Shown here: positions 24,008 to 33,935 of the stretch, in pieces | Numbering within the stretch: the first letter of the stretch is position 1 | How the letters are laid out: every line of letters starts with the position of its first letter | Source of the DNA: Sphingomonas sp. CCH10-B3 | GTDB lineage: Bacteria; Pseudomonadota; Alphaproteobacteria; Sphingomonadales; Sphingomonadaceae | DNA length: 35,901 nt | Assembly: GCF_001556185.1 (NCBI RefSeq) | Contig: NZ_LSIJ01000053.1 | Coordinates: forward strand, 1-35,901 | Reading direction: 5' to 3' | Notes under the pieces: model-generated | What the model was told of the DNA's origin: nothing | Database searches by the model: none | The model's input: only the letters and a program-made list of their open reading frames with translations | Position numbers and translations under genes: made by a program

Positions 24008-26524
24008 TCAGAACGCGTAGCCCACACCGATTGAGGCGCGTGCATCGTCGTCGCCGCGGCCCCAGCGACCGCGACCCGCGACATAACCTGTCACCGGCCC
24101 ATGACGCATCGCGATACGGAATTCCGCGAAAGCACTGTCCCGCTCGGTCTTGGCCAGTGCTAGAACGGTACCGCCCATGGCATGCTGTGCACTGGTAAGG
24201 CGAACGGCGGCGGTCCGGTCGCCGGCTTCGCGCTCGAAGCTGTACCCACCACGGAGCGCCGGCCGGATCGCGCCGAGCTGGATACCAACCTCGCCGCCGA
24301 AGCTAGCAGTCAGCTGGGAAAAGCGGCGATCGGGATAAGTGACGTTCGACACCGAAGCACCTTGCTCGCCATAACCATCGAGACGCAGGTCGGTGTAATC
24401 GACCGCCGCAAAGGGCGTGACGCTGAATGCGCCGACCGGCAGGCGCCAGCCCAGTTCGCCGCTGACTGCCCAACCGTCACCGCGGGTCTTGCCGATGGCC
24501 TGCTGGTCATAAACCGAATAACGACCGATTTCGCTGAAACGGGCGTTGCCAAGCCAAGCCCCCGAAGCCTGCCCATAGACGCCCATCGGCAATTCGATCG
24601 CCGCATAGCCACCGATCGTCCAGGCTTCGGCCTTGATCGGCGCGCCATATGCAAGGCTCCCGCCCAACGTCCGATAACCACCGGTCACACCGACCCGCAC
24701 GTGCTTGGCAACGGGAATGTCGAGGCCGAGCGTTACCGACACCGTATTCACATCAAGACCTGTCAGCGGGCTCGCCCCGGCGCCGATCTTGCTCCAGTCC
24801 GTATCGAGCCACAGCTGCGGACGGCGGCCGCCGGGCGCCGCATCCCAGCCGCGCTGGCTGTTTAGGAAACGCATTGCCGGCAGCGTCGTACTCTTGCCGA
24901 GACCCGTCATCGCCATCCGCGAGCCATAAAGCACATCGGGCGTCAGCAGGTTCAACGCCTGCAGCGCTTGCGGATCGACATAGGTCGGCAAGGTCAGGCG
25001 ATAGACCAGCATGATATTGTCGTTGCTGCCGGTCCCGTCGAGCGCGCCGAGCGTTGCGGGCGCGCCGTTGAAAAAGCCGTTGGTCGCCTGGAAATCATTG
25101 TCGTTGCCGATGAACAGGAAGAAATCTTGCGGCGCGCCTTCTTCAAGGACCGGCGCCAGCGCCATCGCCTCGATCTTCTCGCCCAGCGACGTGGTCGTGC
25201 TGAGTGGCAACCGCGTCAGGCTCAATCCCACGCGCGCAAGCTGGGTGGGGTTCAGCAGATTGACGAGTTCGACTTGCTGGACGGGTATGATGTTCGACAG
25301 CAGCGTGCCGTTGGTGGCGAGCGGCGTCGTGGTCGTTTCATAGATCGAGCCGGCCAGGTTGGTCGCTCCCGACGTGTCGACAAGCAGCACGCTCTTGAAC
25401 ACCGGCGTCGTGCTCGTGCTGGCATTGGCGGCTACGCCGCGCCCGAGCCCGTCACGCGCGAGCACCAAGAACTGATTGTCGTTGAGCGCCAGCACTTCTG
25501 ACTGCGCCGCCGTTCGATCGGGCGCGCCGCCCGAGCCGTTGTTATTGAAGATCGGCAGCTGCAGGACATAATGGCCGATCGGATTGGTCGGCAGTGTGTT
25601 GCCGCTGATATCGTAGATCAGGATGCGGGTATTGTTGCGCGTTTGCTGATTGGCACCATTGGTATCCTGCACCGTCGCCGATTGCAGGATAGTGACCAGC
25701 TTCTTGTTATCGGGCGTCAACGCCAAGGCCTCCAGGCCCTGATTGTTGCGACGGCCGACAACGCCTGGCGCGACGCTATTGAAGTCGATGACGCCAGCGG
25801 CGTTGCGCGGCAGCAGGGCATTGACAGTTTGGATCACCCCGATCTGTCGACCGGTCGCATCGAAATGATAAATGCCGGCCGCATATTCGTCCGAAATGAA
25901 GAAAGAGCCGTCCGGACGAAAGGCGATCGCCTCAGGGTCGAGGCTGATGAGACCTGCCGCAGTGCCAGCAGTGGCCAGCGGATAGACCACACCACCGCGC
26001 GTGATCGTGCTCGCGCCAGGATCGCGTCCAGTGAATTCATTGCCGAGCGCATCGCGCAGCGTGAAACCGCCCGTCGGGGTGATGACCAGCTGGCTCTGCG
26101 AGCTCGGCAGCAACGGCAGTGCGGTCGTGCCCGCCAGGGGGGTGAAACGGATCGTTTCGGTATGTACCCGGTCGCGATAATCGATGCCGCCGTCGAATGG
26201 CCCGCGATCAGGCAGCGTGTAAATGCTGCTGCTATAGCTGCCGTCGGCGTTGCGCCGCCATGTCTTCAGGTTAAGCGCCATGCCCGAAAAACTGCCGAGC
26301 GTTTCGCCGCGAAAATCGCGCGTGTTCGCATCAAGGCGTCCGGCGCCGACAATACCTCTGTTGGTAAAAGTGGTGCCGCCAAGCGTGACCGTGGTGGGCC
26401 CTTCGGCGTTGGTGATATTGGGCGTTGTAATTTGCCGCGATTGCGCTGTCGCCGATGTTGCTGCGATCATGCCGAGTGCGACAGCCGCAAATGACGCGCC
26501 CGCGCGAAGTGCCTTCATGTCCAT
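24008..26524 (-). CDS. autotransporter with phytase-like (esterase-like) passenger
   Basis: From ATG 26524 the protein has 838 residues. A signal peptide covers about residues 1-28 (AAVALGMIAATSATA). Residues about 45-550 form a phytase-like beta-propeller domain (PF13449 type): TLPDRGPFDGGIDYRDRVHT, DPEAIAFRPDGSFFISDEYA, NNQGLEALALTPDNKKLVTI and the late LFIGNDNDF. Residues about 565-838 are an autotransporter beta-barrel with alternating strands, ending in Phe (GVGYAF), the outer-membrane terminal signature. The passenger should therefore be displayed at the cell surface. Enzymatic activity is not proven for this family: despite the name, phytase or esterase function is mainly assigned by similarity. 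A GC hairpin precedes its ribosome-binding site. Confidence 0.85.
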   Translation of the reverse strand: MDMKALRAGASFAAVALGMIAATSATAQSRQITTPNITNAEGPTTVTLGGTTFTNRGIVGAGRLDANTRDFRGETLGSFSGMALNLKTWRRNADGSYSSSIYTLPDRGPFDGGIDYRDRVHTETIRFTPLAGTTALPLLPSSQSQLVITPTGGFTLRDALGNEFTGRDPGASTITRGGVVYPLATAGTAAGLISLDPEAIAFRPDGSFFISDEYAAGIYHFDATGRQIGVIQTVNALLPRNAAGVIDFNSVAPGVVGRRNNQGLEALALTPDNKKLVTILQSATVQDTNGANQQTRNNTRILIYDISGNTLPTNPIGHYVLQLPIFNNNGSGGAPDRTAAQSEVLALNDNQFLVLARDGLGRGVAANASTSTTPVFKSVLLVDTSGATNLAGSIYETTTTPLATNGTLLSNIIPVQQVELVNLLNPTQLARVGLSLTRLPLSTTTSLGEKIEAMALAPVLEEGAPQDFFLFIGNDNDFQATNGFFNGAPATLGALDGTGSNDNIMLVYRLTLPTYVDPQALQALNLLTPDVLYGSRMAMTGLGKSTTLPAMRFLNSQRGWDAAPGGRRPQLWLDTDWSKIGAGASPLTGLDVNTVSVTLGLDIPVAKHVRVGVTGGYRTLGGSLAYGAPIKAEAWTIGGYAAIELPMGVYGQASGAWLGNARFSEIGRYSVYDQQAIGKTRGDGWAVSGELGWRLPVGAFSVTPFAAVDYTDLRLDGYGEQGASVSNVTYPDRRFSQLTASFGGEVGIQLGAIRPALRGGYSFEREAGDRTAAVRLTSAQHAMGGTVLALAKTERDSAFAEFRIAMRHGPVTGYVAGRGRWGRGDDDARASIGVGYAF

Positions 26525-26536
26525 ATTGTGACCCCC

Positions 26537-26555
26537 CGCCGCCACGATGGCGGCG
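26537..26555 (-). repeat. hairpin in the autotransporter leader
   Basis: Eight-base arms (26537-26544 and 26548-26555) are perfectly complementary around a 3-base loop. The hairpin directly abuts the G-rich ribosome-binding region (26531-26536 on the plus strand is C-rich) seven bases before the ATG at 26524. It could influence translation. Confidence 0.4.
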
Positions 26556-26654
26556 CAGGCGAACTAGGCAAGGCACCTTACAATTTGACCAAACCACGGT
26601 GACGTTTTGATTGCATACGACCGATCAACGCAAGTTGCCGACCCGCCGGGCACC

Positions 26655-28154
26655 TCACCCCCGCACCGCCGCCTCGCGTCCCAGTAGCCCCGCCAGCGCC
26701 TTGTGGCGCCGCTCGACGGCCTCGCTGTAAAGTACGCGGTCGCCTTCCGACAGGGTCAGCACAATCGCGCTGCCGTCGTCGTCGATCCGGCTGCGCTGGA
26801 GCGGCCCGGCGAGGCCGCCCGACAGGCGCTGGCCCAGCCGCATCGCGAGGCCCCAGCCCATCGCGCGGCGCAGTTCGGCACTACCGGTCAGCGCGGGAAT
26901 CGGCGCAGGCGACGTCAACCCGCCGCCGAGCGAGGTGAACAGCGCCTGCGCAACCTGCGCGCGCCCCGCCGCGTCGATCGCCACCCAGTTGCCGTGGAGC
27001 GCGATCTCGACGCCGCGTTCGGCGCGGAACTCTGGATTGGCGCGCCAGCCGACATCAGCGAGCAGGCAGGCGGCATGGCGCAGCCGGGCCAGCGCCGGTG
27101 CTTCGCCGACAAACAGCGGCGCGATCCAGCCGTCGAGCAGATCGCCATGCTCGGCAAAGCGTCCGAGCCGCCGTCCCTCGTCACGCGCCGCGACAATCAG
27201 CGGATCGAGCGCACGCTCCGCCGGATCGAGCCCGGCGTAGAGCAGCCCCTCGCGTAGTCCGAACGCCGATACGATGGTTGTGCGCGCGCCGAGGTGACGA
27301 ATCAGCACGTTCAGCAGCGCGTCTGCATCGCGGAGCGTCGGAATGCGCGCCGACGACAGATTGGGGATCGCGCGCAACTTGCCCTTGGCGACATGGCTGA
27401 GCGTGCGCCCGAGCCGTGCCAGCGCCGCAGGTGTCATTTCATATTGATGGATGATCGGCAACGGATAGCCGGTCTGGTGCATGTCGAGCCGGGCGAGCGC
27501 GCGCCATGAGCCGCCCACCAGATACAGCGGCAAGCCCGCCGCCGCACCTTCCCAGCCGGCCGCCGCAATCAGCTTGGCGACCGCGCGGTCGAACCTGCGC
27601 GGCCCCTCGCTCATCAGCGCCCCCAGCCGCAGCACGCCAAGCGGGAACGACACGCGCGCGCCGATCATCCCGTCCTTCACGCGCACCAGTTCGAGGCTGC
27701 CGCCGCCAAGGTCGCCGACAATGCCGTCGGCGTCGGGAATCGCCGAGAGCACCCCCAGCCCGGCCCCCAGCGCTTCCTGCTCGCCGGAAAGCAGCTCGAC
27801 GCTCAAGCCCATCGCGCGGGCATCGTCGAGCAGCTCTTGCCCGTTGGCAGCATCGCGGACCGCCGCCGTCGCAACGGTGCGCAACTCGGTGACTTCCATT
27901 TCGCGCGCGACGGCGGCGAAACGCGCAAGCGCCGCCCGCGCCGCCGCCAGCGCGCCGGGATCGATCACCCCGGTCGTGCCCAGCCCGCGCCCCAGTCCAG
28001 CCATGACCTTTTCGTTGAACAGGATCGCGGGCAGCCGCGCCGGGCCCTGATAGACGACGAGCCGGATCGAATTCGATCCGATGTCGATAATCGCCGTGCG
28101 CGGCTCCGCGCCGATCGCCTCGGCGCGGCTCTTGCGAAAGAACAGCGTGGCCAC
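26655..28154 (-). CDS. ppx: exopolyphosphatase, Ppx/GppA family
   Basis: Ppx removes terminal phosphate from polyphosphate; relatives also cleave pppGpp. The 499-residue protein has the ASKHA phosphate-1 motif AIIDIGSNSIRLVVYQG, the phosphate-2 motif GIVGDLGGGSLELVRV with the SGEQEALGAG segment before it, and a C-terminal HD-like helical part with RLRHAACLLADVGWRANPE. The start is GTG 28154, six bases after the ppk1 stop. Synthesis and degradation of polyphosphate are thus encoded by adjacent genes in one operon. Confidence 0.93.
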   Translation of the reverse strand: MATLFFRKSRAEAIGAEPRTAIIDIGSNSIRLVVYQGPARLPAILFNEKVMAGLGRGLGTTGVIDPGALAAARAALARFAAVAREMEVTELRTVATAAVRDAANGQELLDDARAMGLSVELLSGEQEALGAGLGVLSAIPDADGIVGDLGGGSLELVRVKDGMIGARVSFPLGVLRLGALMSEGPRRFDRAVAKLIAAAGWEGAAAGLPLYLVGGSWRALARLDMHQTGYPLPIIHQYEMTPAALARLGRTLSHVAKGKLRAIPNLSSARIPTLRDADALLNVLIRHLGARTTIVSAFGLREGLLYAGLDPAERALDPLIVAARDEGRRLGRFAEHGDLLDGWIAPLFVGEAPALARLRHAACLLADVGWRANPEFRAERGVEIALHGNWVAIDAAGRAQVAQALFTSLGGGLTSPAPIPALTGSAELRRAMGWGLAMRLGQRLSGGLAGPLQRSRIDDDGSAIVLTLSEGDRVLYSEAVERRHKALAGLLGREAAVRG

Positions 28155-28160
28155 CGCGCG

Positions 28161-30341
28161 TCAGGAACCTGTTCGCGCGGTGCGACGGCGCAGCGACAAT
28201 TTCGGCACCGCATCGCTCGTCGCCAGAGCCGCCCCGCGCCCCGACAGCGACGGATTGGTCATGAAATAGCGATGGAGGTTGAACGGCCGATCGCCCGGAT
28301 CGGTGCGGACGTAGCTGCCATCAGCCTGAAGGTCCCAGCTCTGTTCGTTGTCGATCAGATTGGCGACCATCACTTGGTCGAGCACCTGATCGTGGACGGT
28401 CGGATTGAGGATCGGCAGCATATATTCGACCCGGCGATCGAAATTGCGCGGCATCCAGTCGGCCGACGAAATGAAGACCTTGGCGCCGTCATTGGGCAAC
28501 GCGCGACCATTGCCGAACGCCCAGATGCGGCTGTGCTCAAGGAAGCGCCCGACCACCGATTTGACGCGGATATGCTCGCTCATGTCGGGCACCCCCGGCT
28601 TCAGGCAGCAAATGCCGCGCACGATCAGGTCGATCTCGACCCCGGCGTTGCTTGCTTCATAAAGCTTTTCGATAATCGCAGGATCGACCAGCGAATTCAT
28701 CTTCGCCCAGATTGCCGCAGGTTTTCCCGCATGAGCAAAGGCGATTTCGGCATCGATCAGTTCCACCAGCCGCGAGCGCAGGTTGCGCGGGCTCATATTG
28801 AGCAATTCCATGTCGGTCGGCTCGACATAGCCAGTGACGTAATTGAACATCTGCGCCGCATCGCGCCCGATCCGCGCGTCCGCCGTGAAGAAGCTGAGGT
28901 CGGTGTAGATGCGCGCGGTAATCGGGTGGTAATTGCCCGTGCCGAAGTGGCAATAGGTGCGATATTCAGTGCCCTCGCGCCGCACGACCATCGAAATCTT
29001 GGCGTGCGTCTTCCAGTCGATGAAGCCGTACACCACTTGCACGCCCGCACGTTCGAGCGCGGAGGCCCAGAGCAGGTTCTGCTCCTCGTCGAAGCGGGCC
29101 TTCAGCTCGACGACGGCGGTCACCGACTTGCCCGATTCGGCAGCGGCGATCAGCGCGTTGATGACCCCCGGCTGTTTGCCCGCGCGGTAGAGCGTCTGCT
29201 TGATCGCGATGACATCGGGGTCGGCAGCGGCCTGCCGCAGAAAGGCGAGCACCACGTCGAAGGTTTCATACGGGTGGTGGATGACGATGTCCTTGGCCTT
29301 GATCGCCGCGAAGCAATCGCCGCCGAATTCGCGGATCCGCTCCGGGAAGCGCGCGGTATAGGGAGTGAACTTCAGGTCGGGACGATCCTCCTCGACCAGC
29401 CGTTCGAGATCGCCCAGCCCCAGAAAGCCGACGCTTTCGGTGATGATCGCTTCGGTCCCGCCCAGCTCGGTCTTGAGCAGCGCCTCGATCTCGGCGGGCA
29501 TATTGGGTTCGAGCTCGAGCCGGATCACCCGGCCCCGACGCCGCCGCTTGATGGCATTGGCGAAGTAACGGACGAGATCCTCGGCCTCTTCCTCAATCTC
29601 GATGTCGCTGTCGCGGAGCACACGGAACGGCGCCGCACCGCGCACGTCATAGCCCGGGAATACCACCCCGCAGAATCGCTTGATGACCGACTCGATCGCG
29701 ACATAGCGCGCGCCTTCGCCCGGCAGCCGTACGAAGCGGCCAAGCGCGGTCGGCAGCATTACCAGCTCGCGCACCACCGTCTTGTCGCTGTGGCGGCACA
29801 GGTCGAACACCAAGCTCATTCCCTTGTTGGGGATGAACGGGAAAGGATGCGCAGGGTCGAGCGCCTGCGGCGTCAGGATCGGGAAAATCTGGTTACGGAA
29901 ATGCGCCTCCAGCCAGTCGGCGTCGGCGCCCTGGATGTCGCGCGTGCCGAGCACGGTGATGCCCGCCTCGGCAATCTGTTCGCGCAGCGTCAGCCACACC
30001 GATTGCTGGCTGACCATCAGCGCATCGGCGGCTTCGGCGACGAGCGCGAGCTGCTGCGCAGGCGTCAGCCCGTCGGCCGACAGCCGATCGACTTCCTGCG
30101 AAAGCTGCCCGCGCAAGCCCGCAACCCGCACCATGAAGAATTCGTCGAGGTTCGACGCCGAGATCGACAGGAACCGCAGCCGCTCCAGCAGCGGATGCGC
30201 CGGATTGCATGCTTCGTCGAGCACGCGGCGGTTGAACGCGAGCCAGCTCAGCTCGCGGTTGAAGAAGCGATCGCCGCCGCTGCCGGGTTCGAACAGCGTA
30301 TCGTCGTCATCCATGTCGGGCAGGGCGGCTGGCCGGCTCAT
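28161..30341 (-). CDS. ppk1: polyphosphate kinase 1
   Basis: PPK1 makes polyphosphate from ATP. The 726-residue protein begins its N domain with FFNRELSWLAFNRRVLDEA and carries both catalytic histidines: His465 in CHFGTGNYHP (the autophosphorylated residue, His435 in E. coli) and His603 in RFLEHSRIWAF (His592 in E. coli). DWMPRNFDRRVEYMLP closes the C2 domain. The start ATG 30341 overlaps the hdaA stop (ATGA). Longer in-frame readings to 30662 are the shadow of hdaA. About 35 residues precede the N domain. Confidence 0.96.
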   Translation of the reverse strand: MSRPAALPDMDDDDTLFEPGSGGDRFFNRELSWLAFNRRVLDEACNPAHPLLERLRFLSISASNLDEFFMVRVAGLRGQLSQEVDRLSADGLTPAQQLALVAEAADALMVSQQSVWLTLREQIAEAGITVLGTRDIQGADADWLEAHFRNQIFPILTPQALDPAHPFPFIPNKGMSLVFDLCRHSDKTVVRELVMLPTALGRFVRLPGEGARYVAIESVIKRFCGVVFPGYDVRGAAPFRVLRDSDIEIEEEAEDLVRYFANAIKRRRRGRVIRLELEPNMPAEIEALLKTELGGTEAIITESVGFLGLGDLERLVEEDRPDLKFTPYTARFPERIREFGGDCFAAIKAKDIVIHHPYETFDVVLAFLRQAAADPDVIAIKQTLYRAGKQPGVINALIAAAESGKSVTAVVELKARFDEEQNLLWASALERAGVQVVYGFIDWKTHAKISMVVRREGTEYRTYCHFGTGNYHPITARIYTDLSFFTADARIGRDAAQMFNYVTGYVEPTDMELLNMSPRNLRSRLVELIDAEIAFAHAGKPAAIWAKMNSLVDPAIIEKLYEASNAGVEIDLIVRGICCLKPGVPDMSEHIRVKSVVGRFLEHSRIWAFGNGRALPNDGAKVFISSADWMPRNFDRRVEYMLPILNPTVHDQVLDQVMVANLIDNEQSWDLQADGSYVRTDPGDRPFNLHRYFMTNPSLSGRGAALATSDAVPKLSLRRRTARTGS

Positions 30342-30973
30342 GCGTTGGTTCCGTCTGTTTCGCGAGTCGGGGCCATCAGCAGCCCGGCGCCGGTCATAAC
30401 GGTTCGGGCGAGCGTAATCGACAGGCGTTTGCGATTGGCGAGCGTTGCGTGGTCGAGCACATCGACGGTGCGCTCGATCGCCAGATGGCTGCGCTCGATG
30501 CGCGGGACCAGCCACTGGATCAGATCGGGCCGCGCATCGAGCCGGTGACGCTGGAACGCCCGCTCGAACAGCGCGGCCATCAGCGCTTCGTCGGGCGGCT
30601 CGATACGCGCAACCGGCGTCGCGGCCAGGCGCGAGCGCAGATCGGGCAGCTTCACGCGCCAATCGGGCGGCGGCGCCTCGGCGACGATCAGCAGCGGGCG
30701 GCGATCCGCCTGCGCAGCGTTCCAGGCGTGGAAGATCGCCGTTTCACTGGCGCGTTCGGCATCATCGATGATCGTCCCGCCGCTGTGCTGCGCAAACAGC
30801 CGCGCCAGCGTACTGCGGCCCGAGCGGCGCGGTCCAACCAGCAGCGTCGCCATCACCGGCCACGCGCCCCAGCGCCGCAAATGCTGTGCGGCATGGGCGT
30901 TCGAACTACTGATCAGAAAATCGTCATCGGTCGGGTCGGCGGGCCAGGCCAGCGGGAGGGGTAGCTGCGTCAT
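30338..30973 (-). CDS. hdaA: HdaA/Hda-type DnaA regulatory inactivator homologue
   Basis: Hda proteins bind the DNA sliding clamp and stimulate ATP hydrolysis by DnaA to prevent re-initiation. The 211-residue protein has the clamp-binding motif QLPLPL at residues 3-8 and a reduced DnaA-like AAA+ core: TLLVGPRRSGRSTLARLF at 44-60, GTIIDDAERASE as Walker B, and a C-terminal sensor 2-like helix (LAIERTVDVLDHATLANRKR). The Walker A is altered: GPRRSGRST has Arg where ATPases have the phosphate-binding Lys. It overlaps both neighbours by ATGA. Confidence 0.85.
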   Translation of the reverse strand: MTQLPLPLAWPADPTDDDFLISSSNAHAAQHLRRWGAWPVMATLLVGPRRSGRSTLARLFAQHSGGTIIDDAERASETAIFHAWNAAQADRRPLLIVAEAPPPDWRVKLPDLRSRLAATPVARIEPPDEALMAALFERAFQRHRLDARPDLIQWLVPRIERSHLAIERTVDVLDHATLANRKRLSITLARTVMTGAGLLMAPTRETDGTNA

Positions 30974-32190
30974 CCGGCGGTGGCATTGTCCGCTGGCACA
31001 TCGGGGGGCGGCAGGCTCGGCGCGCGGCGCTGCATTCGCAGCGCGCCGCCGCCCGAAATCACCACCCAGCCGCGCGCTTCGATTGCCGAGCGCAAGGTCG
31101 CTGCATCGCCTTCATAGGTTACCCGCAGCACCGAAATGCCGCCGAGCGCGAGGCTGTCGATCGACACGCCGCGAATGCCGGGAATGCCGCGCAAGGTCGC
31201 CTGCGATGCGTCAAAGGCACCCGCCGTGGGCGTTTCCACCTGCACGGTTATCGCGGTCGCAGGCACTTCGCTGGTGCCGATTACGTCTTCGGGCAGCAGC
31301 GAGTCTTCGGGAAGTGTCGCATCGTCCTCGACAGCGGGTGCGCGCGCCAGCAGGCCGGGATCGATCCGCAGGGTGCCGCTCGACAGTGCCGACTGATAGG
31401 CCGCATCGATCCGCTTGACCCCCGCGTCGAGCAGCGCGGGCAGCGCATCGGCATTGCTTACGCGCAGCGAAAAGCTGGTCAGCATGCGGTTGTCGGGGCC
31501 GAAGCGCGCTTGAAAACGCCCGATCACCGGGCCGCCCGGCCATTGCCGTTCGAGATGGACGATCGGGATCAGCACATCCGACGCGCCATATTGCGCCAGC
31601 GTCGCGCGCCACTGGCCACGCCCGGGTCGGTTGATCTGCCCGGCATTGAGCAACAGCGCATCGGGGCCGTTGCCGGCGGGGCGGACATAATCGATCGTGC
31701 TGTTGCCCGCATTGAAGCGGCCCCACGCCTCGAGCCATGCATTCTTGCGCTCGAACGCGAGCGGCGCGCCGCCAGTCCATGCGATCGGCACCAGCAGGAA
31801 CGGCGGCGATCGCGTGAAGGAAGCGCTGACGCCCAGAATCGACGCCGCCCGCGCGCGATCGAAGCGAATACCGAGCTTGGCGATATAGCGCGTCGGGCCG
31901 ATCTGCTCGCTTTCGACGACGATGCCCGACACCAGCTGGTCGAGCACCGGGTCGGGCAGACCGCCACCCCCTGCCCCCATGCGACGCGACAACATCGTCC
32001 AGCCCTTGCGCTGCGCGAGCCGCCAGCCCGCCATCCGCGCAGCATCGGCATTCTTGGCACTGACGTCGACTTCGACGCCGGTGACTTCGAAGCTTGGCCC
32101 TGCGCCCTCCTGCGCGGCGACATCGCTGCCGATCAGGGGCAACAGCGCGAGCATGGCGGCAGAGAGGCGAAAGGGCTTGGGCAGGCGCAT
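30970..32190 (-). CDS. secreted protein of unknown function with C-terminal HMA-like fold
   Basis: This 406-residue protein has a signal peptide (about residues 1-26, [17 protein letters not shown]) and no other membrane segment, so it is probably periplasmic. The middle part is strand-rich ([20 protein letters not shown], then [16 protein letters not shown]). The C-terminal 70 residues show a beta-alpha-beta-beta-alpha-beta order like a heavy-metal-associated domain, but lack the CxxC metal site. It is the first gene of a coupled unit with hdaA, ppk1 and ppx, and is divergent from purM. The function is not known; its coupling to a replication regulator is not explained by its likely location. 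Confidence 0.7.
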   Translation of the reverse strand: MRLPKPFRLSAAMLALLPLIGSDVAAQEGAGPSFEVTGVEVDVSAKNADAARMAGWRLAQRKGWTMLSRRMGAGGGGLPDPVLDQLVSGIVVESEQIGPTRYIAKLGIRFDRARAASILGVSASFTRSPPFLLVPIAWTGGAPLAFERKNAWLEAWGRFNAGNSTIDYVRPAGNGPDALLLNAGQINRPGRGQWRATLAQYGASDVLIPIVHLERQWPGGPVIGRFQARFGPDNRMLTSFSLRVSNADALPALLDAGVKRIDAAYQSALSSGTLRIDPGLLARAPAVEDDATLPEDSLLPEDVIGTSEVPATAITVQVETPTAGAFDASQATLRGIPGIRGVSIDSLALGGISVLRVTYEGDAATLRSAIEARGWVVISGGGALRMQRRAPSLPPPDVPADNATAG

Positions 32191-32254
32191 GACGCGCCCT
32201 TTTGGCGAAGCAGGCGTGGAAATCCAAGCGCGATATCGCTACGCGCTGTCGACG

Positions 32255-33373
32255 ATGACCGACCAACGCCCGACCCCGCCCGCTCAGCCTGCCGGCTACA
32301 CCTATGCCGATGCCGGGGTCTCGATCGCGGCGGGCAATGCGCTGGTGCGCGCGATCGGCCCGCTGGCAAAGGCGACGCGCCGCGCCGGAGCCGACGCCGA
32401 ACTCGGCGGTTTCGGCGGCTTTTTCGATCTGAAGGCAGCCGGATTCACCGATCCGCTGCTGGTCGCTGCCAATGACGGCGTCGGCACCAAGTTGAAGCTC
32501 GCGATCGAGCATGACAGGCACGATGGCGTCGGCATCGATCTGGTGGCGATGTGCGCGAACGACCTGATCGTGCAGGGCGCCGAGCCGCTGTTTTTTCTGG
32601 ACTATTACGCCAGTGCCAAGCTCGTGCCCGAAATCGCCGAGCGCGTCGTTGCGTCGATCGCACAGGGCTGCCTGCAAGCGGGTTGCGCGCTGATCGGCGG
32701 CGAGACGGCGGAGATGCCGGGCATGTACGCCGATGGCGATTACGATCTCGCGGGCTTCTGCGTCGGCGCGGTCGAGCGTGATCAGGTGCTGACGGGGGCG
32801 GACATCGCGCCGGGCGATGTCATTCTCGGGTTGGCATCGTCGGGCGTGCATTCGAACGGCTTTTCGCTCGTGCGCCGCCTTGCCGCCGACAAGGGATGGA
32901 AGCTCGATCGCCCCGCCCTGTTCGACATCGACACGCTGCTGATCGACGCGCTGATGGCGCCGACCCGCATTTATGTGAAGCCGCTGCTGCCGCTGCTGCG
33001 CGAAGGCGCGATCAAGGGGCTGGCGCATATCACTGGCGGCGGCCTGCTCGAAAACATCCCGCGCGTTCTTCCTGCCGGCACCCATGCGCGCATTGATGCC
33101 GATCGCTGGCCGCAGCCGCGGCTGATGGCCTTCCTGCAGGCGCAGGGCCATATCGAGCCGGAGGAAATGGCCCGAACCTTCAACTGCGGAATCGGCATGG
33201 CCGTGATCGTCGCAGCCGATCGCGCTGATTCCGTGACTTCCGCCCTGACGGCGGCCGGCGAAACCGTCTTCACGATCGGGGCAGTCGCCGCCGGTGAGCG
33301 CGGTTGCACCGTCCACGGCAGCATGGAAACTTGGTCAGCGCGCGCCGACTGGGAAGCGACGCATCTTGGCTAA
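32255..33373 (+). CDS. purM: phosphoribosylformylglycinamidine cyclo-ligase
   Basis: PurM closes the imidazole ring to make AIR in purine synthesis. The 372-residue protein has the family start [17 protein letters not shown], the [20 protein letters not shown] stretch, [24 protein letters not shown] with [11 protein letters not shown], and [19 protein letters not shown]. It lies in the usual order purM-purN, and its stop overlaps the purN start. No clear Shine-Dalgarno precedes ATG 32255. A 10-bp palindrome GCGATATCGC at 32230-32239 lies in the 64-base divergent region. Confidence 0.95.
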   Translation: MTDQRPTPPAQPAGYTYADAGVSIAAGNALVRAIGPLAKATRRAGADAELGGFGGFFDLKAAGFTDPLLVAANDGVGTKLKLAIEHDRHDGVGIDLVAMCANDLIVQGAEPLFFLDYYASAKLVPEIAERVVASIAQGCLQAGCALIGGETAEMPGMYADGDYDLAGFCVGAVERDQVLTGADIAPGDVILGLASSGVHSNGFSLVRRLAADKGWKLDRPALFDIDTLLIDALMAPTRIYVKPLLPLLREGAIKGLAHITGGGLLENIPRVLPAGTHARIDADRWPQPRLMAFLQAQGHIEPEEMARTFNCGIGMAVIVAADRADSVTSALTAAGETVFTIGAVAAGERGCTVHGSMETWSARADWEATHLG

Positions 33374-33935
33374 GGCGCGCGTGGCGATCCTGCTGTCGGG
33401 TCGCGGATCGAACATGCAGGCGCTTGTCGAGGCAGCCGACGCGCCGGGCGCCCCCTATGAGGTCGTCATCGTCGCCTCGGACCGATCCGAGGCACCCGGA
33501 ATCGCCTGGGCGGCTACGCGCGGCCTGCCGACCTTCGCTTGCGCGGCCAAGGGCATGACCAAGGCCGAGCATGAGGACATGATCGACACCGCGCTGCGCA
33601 GCCACGAGGCCGATTTCATCGCCCTTGCCGGTTACATGCGGATCCTCTCGCCCGAATTCGTCGCGCGCTGGCAAGGCCGCATCCTGAACATTCACCCCTC
33701 GCTGCTGCCCAAATACAAGGGGCTCGACACCCACGCCCGCGCGATTGACGCGGGGGACAAGGTTGCGGGTTGCTCGGTCCATGTCGTGACCGAGGAACTC
33801 GACGCGGGCGAAGTACTGGGCCGCGCGGTGGTGCCGATTCTCGCCGGTGACACCGCCGACACGCTCGCCAAGCGCGTGCTCGCCGCGGAGCATCGCCTTT
33901 ATCCGCGCCTGCTGGCAGAATATGTCGCGCGATGA
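33366..33935 (+). CDS. purN: phosphoribosylglycinamide formyltransferase
   Basis: PurN transfers a formyl group from 10-formyl-tetrahydrofolate to GAR. The 189-residue protein has [19 protein letters not shown], the catalytic Asn/His/Asp set in [20 protein letters not shown] with later [17 protein letters not shown], and the terminal [14 protein letters not shown]. The start TTG 33366 overlaps the purM stop; GTG 33381 in the same frame is an alternative. Confidence 0.93.
   Translation: MAKARVAILLSGRGSNMQALVEAADAPGAPYEVVIVASDRSEAPGIAWAATRGLPTFACAAKGMTKAEHEDMIDTALRSHEADFIALAGYMRILSPEFVARWQGRILNIHPSLLPKYKGLDTHARAIDAGDKVAGCSVHVVTEELDAGEVLGRAVVPILAGDTADTLAKRVLAAEHRLYPRLLAEYVAR

Noticed and set aside
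27837..30548. 903-codon open frame antisense to ppk1 and ppx
   Set aside because: The sense genes have clear catalytic motifs. Long antisense frames are expected where third-position GC is very high.
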